DNA of 64,000 bases from an uncultured Clostridium sp. (GTDB lineage: Bacteria; Bacillota; Clostridia; TANB77; CAG-508). The stretch spans positions 25,097-89,096 of the forward strand of contig CANSMW010000009.1 of assembly GCA_947648215.1 (NCBI GenBank). The letters are read 5' to 3'. Position numbers and translations under genes: made by a program. Shown here piece by piece: positions 46,771 through 55,578 of this stretch. The notes beneath the pieces were generated by a model. It worked only from the letters and a program-made list of their open reading frames with translations. It did not search any database and had not been told where the DNA came from. Position 1 is the stretch's first letter. Each line of letters begins with the position of its first letter.

Positions 46771-47019
46771 ATGTTAAAAACATTAGTTGATAAATTACAG
46801 TCCATGGAGGACAAGGTAAAAAAAGTATTACATAGTGGGTTTATTTTTTCTTTTATTGTCTGTTTAATTAGTACAGGATTACTTATTTCCTATGAACTAA
46901 GTGCTAACCTAGAACTTTATTATATTGGTCTATCCGTCTTTCGCTTAAGCCTATTTTTTGCAGTAGAATTTTTCATCTGTGCCATTGCTATTGACACAAT
47001 AAAGAAACAAATTTGCTAA
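46771..47019 (+). CDS. small two-helix membrane protein
   Basis: 82 aa. Two hydrophobic segments (about 22-43 and 50-75) after a charged amphipathic N-terminus. ATG follows AGGAGG. Unknown function; monocistronic between two terminators. Confidence 0.72.
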   Translation: MLKTLVDKLQSMEDKVKKVLHSGFIFSFIVCLISTGLLISYELSANLELYYIGLSVFRLSLFFAVEFFICAIAIDTIKKQIC

Positions 47020-47058
47020 AAAAGATACCATCGGCATTATACCGATGGCGTCTTTCTT
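47020..47058. terminator. bidirectional terminator
   Basis: CCATCGGCATTATACCGATGG inverted repeat flanked by AAAAAAGA and TCTTTCTTTTT, between the small membrane gene and the convergent gatB. Confidence 0.85.
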
Positions 47059-47059
47059 T

Positions 47060-48506
47060 TTATTGCTTTCCAATTTCCTCTATCAACATTTTGTTTAACA
47101 TTTGTGGGTTTGCTTTTCCTTTTGTTTGTTTCATGGCTTGACCTACTAGAAATCCAATTGCTCTTTCCTTTCCTGCTTTATAGTCTGCTACCGATTGTGG
47201 ATTTGCTTGTAGGATTTGTAGTACAACTTCACGGATGGCTCCTTCATCTGATATTTGTATCCAGCCTTTTTCTTCTATGATTTTGCTTGGGCTTTCTGGA
47301 TTTTCAAATAATTCTTCTACTACTTTTTTTGCAATTGCACTACTAATGGTGCCCTTTTCGATTAGGTTTATTAGTTCGGCTAGGTGCTCTTGTGTAAATG
47401 GAATTTGGTTTGGTTCTAATTCTTTTTCGTTTAAAATTCTCGAGATGTCCGATAATATCCAGTTTGCTGTCATTTTTGGATTTTTACAGATGGCTGTTGT
47501 TTTTTCAAATAAATTGGATAGGTATTTAGAGGCAGTTAATAAGCTAGCATCCCTTTCTGACAACGCAAATTCTTGTCGATATCGTGCTTTTCTGGATTCT
47601 GGTAATTCTGGTAGTGTTTTTTTGATGTCTTCTATGTATTCATCAGATAAACGAATGGCTACTAAATCTGGGTCTGGAAAATAGCGATAATCTTGAGCAT
47701 CTTCTTTATCTCTCATCGAAAAGGTTTTTCCCGATACATCGTCCCAGCGTAGTGTTTCTTGTTCGATGATTCCTCCCTCTTCTAATACATCAATTTGACG
47801 GTCAATTTCGTATTCGATGGCTCTTGTAATGGAACGGAAGGAGTTCATGTTTTTCATCTCGGTACGGGTTCCTAGTTTAGTTTCTCCTTTTTTGCGAACC
47901 GAAACATTAACATCTGCACGGAAGGAACCTTCTTGCATTTTACAATCGGATACTTCGATGTATTCTAATATCGATTTTAGTTTTTTTAGGTAATGGTCTA
48001 CTTCCTCACTTGAACGAAGGTCTGGTTCAGATACAATTTCGATTAGTGGTACTCCTGCACGGTTTAAATCGACTAAGGTTCCCCCTCCAAATTCATCATG
48101 GTTTAATTTTCCTGCATCTTCTTCGATATGGATTCTGGTAAGACCTATGGTTTTTGGTTCTCCTTTTTGGTCTTCTATCTCAATATAGCCTTTTTTGCAA
48201 AGAGGTTTATCAAATTGGGATATTTGGTAAGATTTTGGTAAGTCTGGGTAGAAATAGTTTTTACGATCGTTTTTACTGTTTTGCTCAATTTCACAATTGG
48301 TAGCAAGACCTGCTCGTACGGCGTATTCTACTACTTTTTCATTTAAGACTGGTAAGGTTCCTGGTAATGCCATACAAATTGGGCAACAATGGGTGTTTGG
48401 GGCTCCGCCCAAATTCAGTTGGGCAGGAGCAGAATATTTTGGTTTTGGTAGATAGTTCGGCATGAACTTCTAGACCAATTACAACTTCATAATTTTCTCT
48501 TGACAT
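47060..48506 (-). CDS. gatB: Asp/Glu-tRNA amidotransferase subunit B, CGG +1 shift
   Basis: 481 aa after repair (family about 476-480). GatB phosphorylates the Glu/Asp on mischarged tRNA and binds it. [23 protein letters not shown] from the ATG at 48506 (SD AGGAGG) is the invariant N-terminus, and the C-terminal YqeY-like tail ends EEIGKQ. Codon 34 is CGG (48407..48405): GGG-C-GGA-GCC gives [19 protein letters not shown], the universal GGAPN zinc region. In frame zero a stop follows about 22 codons later. An ATG at 48463 would lose the catalytic N-terminus and is not a valid start. Confidence 0.96.
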
Positions 48507-48608
48507 TTATTTTCCTCCTTGTTTTTTTGTTTTTCGTCTGGGTTTCCGTTTCCAGTCAGACATATATTTGTTTTCTTTATTTATTATTTTATATTTCTTT
48601 TTTATTTT

Positions 48609-50057
48609 TTAATTCTTGAATTGTGGTTTGTTCGTTTTAAAATCTGTGTTTTGTTCATAGGTGTAGGCTGCGTTTAGGATTGTGGCTTCATCGAATGGTT
48701 TTCCGATTAATTGGAAACCGATTGGCATGCCCTCACTGTTTAGTCCACATGGGACACTAATTCCTGGAAGTCCTGCTATGTTTACTGGTACAGTGCAAAG
48801 GTCTGCTAAATACATTTCTAATGGAGCATTAATTTTAGAACCGAGGTCGAAGGCTACATTGGAGGATGTTGGGGTTAGGATGACATCGTATTTAGCAAAG
48901 TTTTTGGCAAATTCTTTTTTTACTAGGGTACGAACTTGTTGTGCTTTTTTGTAGTAGGCATCGTAGTAGCCTGAAGAAAGTACATAGGTACCTAAGATAA
49001 TTCTTCTTTTTACTTCTGCACCAAAGCCTTCGCTTCTAGAATTGCGATAGATGTCTTTTAGGTTTTGGTAATTTTGGGTACGGTAACCATAACGAATGCC
49101 ATCAAATCTACCTAGGTTGGAACTTGCTTCTGCACAGGCAATAATGTAATAGGTTGCTAAGGCATATTCGGCAACATTTAAGGAACAGTTTTCTACAGTT
49201 GCTCCTAGTTCTCTATATTTTTCGATTACTTGGTTAATTGAGTCTTTTACTTCGTTATTAATTCCTTCTCCAAAGTATTCAATTGGTACTCCTATTTTTA
49301 ATCCTTTTACATTATTGGTTAATGCTTGTAGATAATCTTCTTTTGGTTTGTTGACAGAGGTCGTGTCTTTTTCATCATGTCCTGCTATAACATTTAATAA
49401 TAAAGCAGAATCTTTTACATCTTTGGTTAAAGTTCCAATTTGATCTAAGGATGAGGCGAATGCTACAAGCCCATAGCGTGATACTAGTCCATAGGTTGGT
49501 TTTAATCCTACAATACCACAAAAAGAGGCTGGCTGACGAATACTTCCTCCAGTATCAGAGCCCAAAGCCCATGGTACCATTTCTGCTGCAACAGCTGCTG
49601 CGGAACCTCCTGAAGAACCTCCTGGTACTTTGTTTAAATTCCATGGATTTTTGGTTTTCTTGAAATAGGAATGTTCATTGGAACCTCCCATAGCAAATTC
49701 ATCCATATTTAATTTTCCTAAGGAAATTAATCCTGCTTTGTTTAATTTTTCGGTAACGGTTGCATCATAAGGTGATACAAAATTTTCTAACATTTTGGAT
49801 GCACAGGTTGTTTTTACTCCTCTAGTACAAATATTATCTTTGATTCCAATTGGAATTCCTGCCAATTTAGATGGGCTATTTTTTGCCTTTTCAAATTGTT
49901 CTTTTGCCTCGGTATCGGTAATCGTAATAAAGGCTTGTATATCTTTTTCTTTTTCATTAATTCTATTTTGATAAGAAGATAATATCCCCTCTTTGGTAAT
50001 TTCGTTTTTATCTAATTTCTCTAATAATTCATGTACTGGTAATTCATAAATTTCCAT
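48609..50057 (-). CDS. gatA: Asp/Glu-tRNA amidotransferase subunit A
   Basis: 482 aa amidase-signature enzyme that frees ammonia from glutamine. Catalytic Lys in [15 protein letters not shown], cis-Ser and nucleophile in [13 protein letters not shown] and [15 protein letters not shown]. Follows gatC by about 82 nt, with gatB further downstream. No in-frame CGG. Confidence 0.98.
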   Translation of the reverse strand: MEIYELPVHELLEKLDKNEITKEGILSSYQNRINEKEKDIQAFITITDTEAKEQFEKAKNSPSKLAGIPIGIKDNICTRGVKTTCASKMLENFVSPYDATVTEKLNKAGLISLGKLNMDEFAMGGSNEHSYFKKTKNPWNLNKVPGGSSGGSAAAVAAEMVPWALGSDTGGSIRQPASFCGIVGLKPTYGLVSRYGLVAFASSLDQIGTLTKDVKDSALLLNVIAGHDEKDTTSVNKPKEDYLQALTNNVKGLKIGVPIEYFGEGINNEVKDSINQVIEKYRELGATVENCSLNVAEYALATYYIIACAEASSNLGRFDGIRYGYRTQNYQNLKDIYRNSRSEGFGAEVKRRIILGTYVLSSGYYDAYYKKAQQVRTLVKKEFAKNFAKYDVILTPTSSNVAFDLGSKINAPLEMYLADLCTVPVNIAGLPGISVPCGLNSEGMPIGFQLIGKPFDEATILNAAYTYEQNTDFKTNKPQFKN

Positions 50058-50096
50058 GATTTCCTCCTTTAACTATAAACAATTTGTATTCAACCT

Positions 50097-50122
50097 CAGG
50101 CAGACACAAGACCTGCCCCTAT
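50097..50122. repeat. short CCCCTACA-type hairpin repeat, copy 7
   Basis: CAGGCAGACACAAGACCTGCCCCTATA between gatC and gatA; CAGGCAG/CCTGCC partial stem. Confidence 0.5.
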
Positions 50123-50139
50123 AAGTGCATTTTTGTACT

Positions 50140-50427
50140 CTAATTAATTACCTTTGGAATTTTGAACATTCCTTCTTGAGTTTCTTTTGCATTTTGCAAT
50201 AATTCTTCTCTATCAAAAGATTGTATCATCTCATCTTTTCTAAATACATTATAAGCATCATTTGCTCCAATGGTTTCTTCTAATCCATCAATTGGTGCTT
50301 GGTTTACCACATTTGCAAAATTTAAAATCTCTTCTAGGTGCCCCATATATGTCTCAACTTCTTCCTCTTTTAGGTTTAAATTTGCTAATTTTGCAATATG
50401 TAAAATTTCTTCTTTACTTACTTGCAT
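50140..50427 (-). CDS. gatC: Asp/Glu-tRNA amidotransferase subunit C
   Basis: 95 aa, MQVSKEEILHIAKLANLNLKEEE start at 50427 (9 nt after GGAG) and the conserved FRKDE in the C-terminal half. Stabilises GatA-GatB. First gene of the gatCAB operon. Confidence 0.96.
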   Translation of the reverse strand: MQVSKEEILHIAKLANLNLKEEEVETYMGHLEEILNFANVVNQAPIDGLEETIGANDAYNVFRKDEMIQSFDREELLQNAKETQEGMFKIPKVIN

Positions 50428-50476
50428 ACCTTTCATCTCCATTCTTTATTGTTCCTAATTATATACTGTTTAAAGT

Positions 50477-50506
50477 AAAAAAACAAGCCATTTGACTTGT
50501 TTTTTT
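50477..50506 (-). terminator. cyclophilin gene terminator
   Basis: AAAAAAACAAG...CTTGTTTTTTT inverted repeat overlapping the gene's stop and ending with a long T tract on the minus strand. Confidence 0.75.
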
Positions 50507-51270
50507 ATTGTTGTTGTAATCCTTGTAAGTAATTATTCATAAACCAGTTCTGTACATCAAAAGCATCTTGTACTTCTGGCATACCATAATCAACTCCATT
50601 CGTCTCTACTGTAATACTCGTAATTACTGGTGGTGTAACTGGTTTGTCTTGTCCATCTCCACTATCTCTTGTTACTACTTCAACATTCTCAATGGCATGT
50701 ACAACATCCATTCCTTCAATTACTTTACCGAAAGCCGAATATAGTCCATTTAACTGGGAATTGTTATCTGCCATAATAAAGAATTGAGAACCTGCTGAGT
50801 TATACCCTTCTTCTGTCATACCATAGCTTGAATAATCTCCTCTTGCCATGGAGATAACGCCTTCTTCATGACGTAAGGTATTTTGTTTAAAGCCATTTGC
50901 TACAAATTCTCCTTTAATGGTATACGCTTTTTCTTTATCCCCATCATCTTGTATATTGCTATATGTAGGACTTCCTGTTCCATCTCCGTTCACATCTCCA
51001 CCTTGAATCATGAATCCTGGAATAGTTCTATGGAACGTTAATCCATTATAAAATCCACGATTGGCAAGCCTTATAAAGTTTGCTACTGTATTTGGTGCCA
51101 TATCTGGATATAATTCTATCTTAATGGTTCCATATCCTTCTATTTCCATAGTAGCAATCGGATTTCCGTTTTTTTCCAAATACTTTTTTTCCATACCCAA
51201 CACATAACACCCCAATCAACACAACTACCAAAACAATGGCAATAATCATAAACACATTCTTTGTTTTCAT
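50505..51270 (-). CDS. membrane-anchored cyclophilin peptidyl-prolyl isomerase, CGG +1 shift
   Basis: 254 aa after repair. Residues 6-27 form a signal anchor (VFMIIAIVLVVVLIGVLCVG); the cyclophilin domain follows with GFYNGLTFHRTIPGFMIQGGD and the GSQFFIM stretch. The two parts lie in different frames. From ATG 51270 the frame meets CGG at codon 35 (51168..51166): AAA-C-GGA-AAT gives GKKGNPIATMEIEGYG; frame zero stops 15 codons later. A TTG at 51215 would start inside the anchor in the wrong phase. Likely an extracytoplasmic folding catalyst. Confidence 0.9.
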
Positions 51271-51353
51271 ATTCCTTATCTTCCTTTCATATTAATATTT
51301 GACTAACATATATTTTATATCAATTTTGCAACCCCTTCCTCACATATACTTCT

Positions 51354-52857
51354 TTATTTTCCAATTGTATATGCAGTTGCCTCACTTTTTCCGTCCCCAC
51401 TTGTTATCTTTATCTCATTTGCTTTCAAAGAGATACAAGGGCGAAGCCCGTATGTATGTGAAGTATTAACTATATTACCATTATCATATACATAACATGT
51501 ACAGTTACCAGTCCTAATACCATTTGCATTTACATATCGAACATTAAAATAAACAAGAGCAGTACGTGAATCTACATTATGAGATGCTAACCAATAATTC
51601 TCTTCTATATTCCATATATTTACTCCTTCTTCTTTTAACTTTTTTTCATCTATTATATAATTCATATCTGACTTATAGCATCCTGTATCGTCACTTGTCC
51701 AATCTGTTGGTCTTTGATAAACTGTTGTATTCCAATTACTCATTGGTAATGTAACTGTACTTAACTTATCTAATATATTTCCTTCGTTATCTCTTACCTT
51801 ATTTTTATCTACAAACATTCCATTCCCTACTGTTGGTATACTTCCTACACATCTTCCGTCATATGCATATGCTGTGTTTATATATTTCTCTGCTTCATTA
51901 TTTAATTTCTCTATTGCTCCATTATAACTTCCCTTTGCTTCTTCCCAAGTGTCTCCTCCTAGTGTAACACCCTCTCCTACATTTTTATGGGATATAATCT
52001 GTAATCCATATTCCGAACCCACTGGATATAGTACCCTACATACAATTACTCCATTTTCTCCTACTGTACTTACTCCTGTATCATATTTAATATAGTCTCC
52101 CGCTTTTAGTATTGCGGTTTCTGGTACAGCAACTTGTTTGATTCCTATATTACCAGCTCGGTCGGTAAACTTTACATCATATACTCCGTGTTTTTGTTAC
52201 CTCAAAATAACTCGTTTCTCCTAATAGAATCCAATTTTCATCCTCACTTCTTTTATAACTTAAAGTCCCTCCATATAAATTATTCATACTATTATTGCTT
52301 TTTATGGTAATTTGCCATGTTTCTATTAATTTACTTACTTCGATATCAAATATCGGTGCATTTATATTTTTATTATTATATTCAATACTATGACCTCGAT
52401 AAGATGGTATATCTATTAAACGGTAACAAACTTTTCCGTCTAACAAAAGACCATTAACACTCGCAATGTCTCTCGAATTAAAATTAATAACTACATCTTG
52501 TGTTACATTGTCTAAATCCAATTGTTTTAAATCTTGTTTTGAAAAATATCGATATTCTTCCTGATTTTTTCCATTTAAGATTTGTGCTAATTTTTCAGAA
52601 CCTATTACAGAAATATCTTGTCCTAGTCCATCATAATATGTAATATCTTCTTTATTTAACTTTCTTTTTTCATAGATTGTATTTACTTTTTCTTGTATCA
52701 TCTCAAGCTCTGTCATAAAACTTGTCATTTTTGTATTTTTGATTGACTCCAATCCTGTCGTTATTGAAATTCCTGTTATAATTACTATTACCACAATAGT
52801 AATTACAAGGCTAACTAATGTTATTCCTGATGTTTTATCTTCTTTCACATTTTTCAC
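51354..52857 (-). CDS. prepilin-like surface protein, CGG +1 shift
   Basis: 500 aa after repair. Starts MKNVKEDKTSGITLVSLVITIVVIVIITG: a type IV prepilin-like segment lacking Glu5. The C-terminal domain (ENYWLASHNVDSRTALVYFN...YGLRPCISLK...YTIG) resembles the WLRSP/RPAL-type domain of many Clostridia surface proteins (DUF6273-like). The break is codon 224: ACA CGG AGT ATA TGA (52188..52186) stops at once; ACA-C-GGA-GTA gives TGVYDVKFTDRAGNIG, an Ig-like strand pair, and the frame runs open to 51354. Lies just downstream of disA. Confidence 0.85.
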
Positions 52858-52878
52858 CTCTTTTTCTTATGTACTATT

Positions 52879-53964
52879 TTATAGCATAACATTGTCAAAA
52901 ACAAACTGTTCTTGCATTCTTTTTAAGGATTGCCTTATGGTTCTTGCTCTTACTTCACCAATTCCATCTACTTCGTCTAGTTTTTGTATGTCTGCTGCAA
53001 TAATGTATTGTAAGGATTTAAATTTTTTGATTAAGTTTTCTACAATGTTATTTGGCATTCTTGGAATTTTATTTAAAATTCGATATCCTTTGGTATAAAC
53101 GCCAACTTCATCATAATTATCAAATATTTCATATCCTAATAATTTCGCAATGGTCTGTGGATTCATTAAATCTTCATAGTTTAAATTGATAATTTCGTTT
53201 AGCACTTTTTCTGGATTCCTTTTCTTTCCTAGTACCATATAATCTTTTATCATTAATAATTCTTCTCTTTCTAAGTCCCCTACTAATTCATCTAATTGCA
53301 TTTGTACTAAACGACCTTCAATTCCTAACTCGTAGATACTTCTTTGTACTTCTTCTGCCATGGTCATTACCATTTCTGCTCTTTGAATGGCAGTAATGAC
53401 ATTATCTAGTGTAACAATATCGTTAAATTCGTATTCATTTAATACACTTAGTTTTCCATCAAATACTTTTTTGTATTTTTCTACGGTTTGTAAGGCTTGG
53501 TTCGCTTTTGCTAGAATACTTGCCGTGTCTTCTATCACATAACGAAATTCGCCTTTAAAAATGGTAATAATATTTCTTCTTTGTGAAATGCTAATGACTA
53601 ATTCTTTGGTTTGTTTGGCGGTACGTTCTGCTGTTCTATGTCTGGTGCCTGTTTCTTTTGTTAAAATATTAGCACTTGGAATTAATTGTGCATTGGCAAA
53701 TAGAATTCGTTTTAAATCTTTACTAAGTACAATGGCTCCGTCCATCTTGGCAAGTTCATATAGTCTAGAAGAAGTATATTCTTCGTTAATGGAAAATCCA
53801 CCATCAACCACTTCTAGTATTTCTTTCGAATCTCCTATTACAATTAATGCCCCAGTTTTTGCTTTTAAAATACTTTCTAGCCCATCTCGAATTGGCGTTC
53901 CTGGTGCAATTAATTTTAAAATGTCTGTTACAGAAGTGTCACGGTTTTTTCTCAAATTTCCCAT
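52879..53964 (-). CDS. disA: diadenylate cyclase DisA
   Basis: 361 aa. DAC domain with the DGA motif (KMDGAIVLS, about residue 75) and GTRHRTAER (about 105), a helical spine, and a C-terminal helix-hairpin-helix domain (VDGIGEVRARTIRQSL). Makes c-di-AMP and scans DNA integrity in sporulating bacteria. It is 3 nt downstream of radA, as in Bacillus. Confidence 0.97.
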   Translation of the reverse strand: MGNLRKNRDTSVTDILKLIAPGTPIRDGLESILKAKTGALIVIGDSKEILEVVDGGFSINEEYTSSRLYELAKMDGAIVLSKDLKRILFANAQLIPSANILTKETGTRHRTAERTAKQTKELVISISQRRNIITIFKGEFRYVIEDTASILAKANQALQTVEKYKKVFDGKLSVLNEYEFNDIVTLDNVITAIQRAEMVMTMAEEVQRSIYELGIEGRLVQMQLDELVGDLEREELLMIKDYMVLGKKRNPEKVLNEIINLNYEDLMNPQTIAKLLGYEIFDNYDEVGVYTKGYRILNKIPRMPNNIVENLIKKFKSLQYIIAADIQKLDEVDGIGEVRARTIRQSLKRMQEQFVFDNVML

Positions 53965-53967
53965 CTC

Positions 53968-55326
53968 CTATCGTAATCCCATTTTCTTTATGACATCCAC
54001 AATATCATTTACGCCTATTATATCTAATTTATAAGATTCTTTCAATAGTTTTTTATTATTTTCTGGAATGATACACGTTTGAAATCCTAATTTTTCTACT
54101 TCTTTTAACCTTTTTTCGATGAAATTAACACTTCTTATTTCCCCTGTTAAGCCTACTTCTCCAATGGCAACACTTCCTTTTGGAATGGGAATATTTTTGT
54201 AACTAGAAGCTGCGGCTAGTACCACTCCTAAATCTACTGCTGGTTCATTTAGTTTAATACCACCTACTACATTTACATATACATCTTGATTTCCTAGGTT
54301 TAAGCCTACCTTTTTTTCTAATACGGCAATGAGTAATGTTAAACGATTATAATCCATTCCATTTGCGGTTCTTCGTGGCAAACCAAATACGCTTGTGGAA
54401 GTTAGGCTTTGAATTTCTACCATAAGAGGTCTTGTTCCTTCCATGGTTGCTACAATAATAGAACCTGGTGGTGTTTCTTCCCTTTCCGAAATTAAAATTT
54501 GCGAGGGATTTAGAATTTCGCACATTCCTTTGTCTTGCATTTCAAACATTCCAATTTCGTTGGTAGAACCAAAACGGTTTTTTACTCCTCGTAAAATTCG
54601 GTAAGAGAAATATCGTTCTCCCTCTAAATAAAGTACGGTATCTACCATATGTTCTAATACACGTGGTCCTGCAATGTTTCCATCTTTGGTAACATGCCCA
54701 ATAATAATGGTAGTAATGGCATTTTCTTTGCATATCCTCATTATTTTAGAGGTAATTTCTCTTACTTGGCTAACACTTCCCGGAGCTGAGGTAATTTCGT
54801 CAGAGTACATCGTTTGAATGGAATCGATAATAACCAGTTTTGGCTTTTCTTTTAAAATTGCCTCTTCAATGATTCCAATATCGGTTTCCCCTAAAAATAA
54901 AATATCTTCATTATGAATCCCTAGTCGATCGGCTCGTAGTTTAATTTGCTCTGCCGACTCTTCTCCAGACACATATAATACTTTTCCTTCTCCCTTAATT
55001 TTATCACAAATTTGCAAAATTAAAGTCGACTTTCCAATTCCCGGTTCTCCTCCCAGTAGTACTAAAGAACCATTTACTAAGCCTCCTCCTAATACTCTAT
55101 CTAATTCCGAAAAACCAGTAGAATTCCTACAAATTTCTTTTCCTTCTAAATTCATAAGCACCATTGGTGTAACTTCTTTTTTCTTTTCGTATTTGGAACC
55201 TACTTGTTTGGTTAATTTTTCTTCATAAAAGGTATTCCATTCATTACAAGCAGGACATCTTCCCATCCATTTTGGCGATTCATAACCACATCCACTACAG
55301 ACAAATACTGTTTTTTCCTTTGCCAT
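53968..55326 (-). CDS. radA: DNA repair protein RadA/Sms
   Basis: 452 aa. N-terminal zinc finger CSGCGYESPKWMGRCPAC, RecA-like core with Walker A GGEPGIGKSTL (about 95), RadA motif KNRFGSTNEIG (about 250) and a Lon-like C-terminal domain. Helps branch migration in recombination. No in-frame CGG. Confidence 0.98.
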   Translation of the reverse strand: MAKEKTVFVCSGCGYESPKWMGRCPACNEWNTFYEEKLTKQVGSKYEKKKEVTPMVLMNLEGKEICRNSTGFSELDRVLGGGLVNGSLVLLGGEPGIGKSTLILQICDKIKGEGKVLYVSGEESAEQIKLRADRLGIHNEDILFLGETDIGIIEEAILKEKPKLVIIDSIQTMYSDEITSAPGSVSQVREITSKIMRICKENAITTIIIGHVTKDGNIAGPRVLEHMVDTVLYLEGERYFSYRILRGVKNRFGSTNEIGMFEMQDKGMCEILNPSQILISEREETPPGSIIVATMEGTRPLMVEIQSLTSTSVFGLPRRTANGMDYNRLTLLIAVLEKKVGLNLGNQDVYVNVVGGIKLNEPAVDLGVVLAAASSYKNIPIPKGSVAIGEVGLTGEIRSVNFIEKRLKEVEKLGFQTCIIPENNKKLLKESYKLDIIGVNDIVDVIKKMGLR

Positions 55327-55530
55327 AATGCTCCATTCCTTTCCCTCTTTGCTTAAGTTATAAAAAATTATTTTTTAATGATTTTTCTTTCTCTCATTAT
55401 CTAATAGGCATTATATATGGATTCTCATACAATGTCAATTATAATTTTTTATTTTCATCATAAGAAAAGTGTGTGTTTTCTAAGGTAAATTTGCCTTGTC
55501 CCATATGGAAAAACCTACAATTTTTCCTAA

Positions 55531-55578
55531 ACCATAAAAAACGAAGTTTGAGATAAATCCCTCCTTCGTTTTTATGGT
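55531..55578 (-). terminator. terminator of the 781-aa gene
   Basis: ACCATAAAAACGAAG...CTTCGTTTTTATGGT stem adjoining the stop at 55579, T tract on the minus strand. Confidence 0.8.

Noticed and set aside
47235..47684. 149-aa plus-strand ORF inside gatB
   Set aside because: Antisense shadow of a conserved gene with no features of its own.
48454..48463. ATG start for gatB at 48463
   Set aside because: Out-of-frame overlap with the invariant N-terminus; gives a protein without the EVHAELST region.
51180..51215. A -1 slip at an A7 tract in the cyclophilin gene
   Set aside because: Recounting the codons showed the anchor frame stays open through the A7 tract to CGG at 51168, and the length arithmetic requires +1, not -1.
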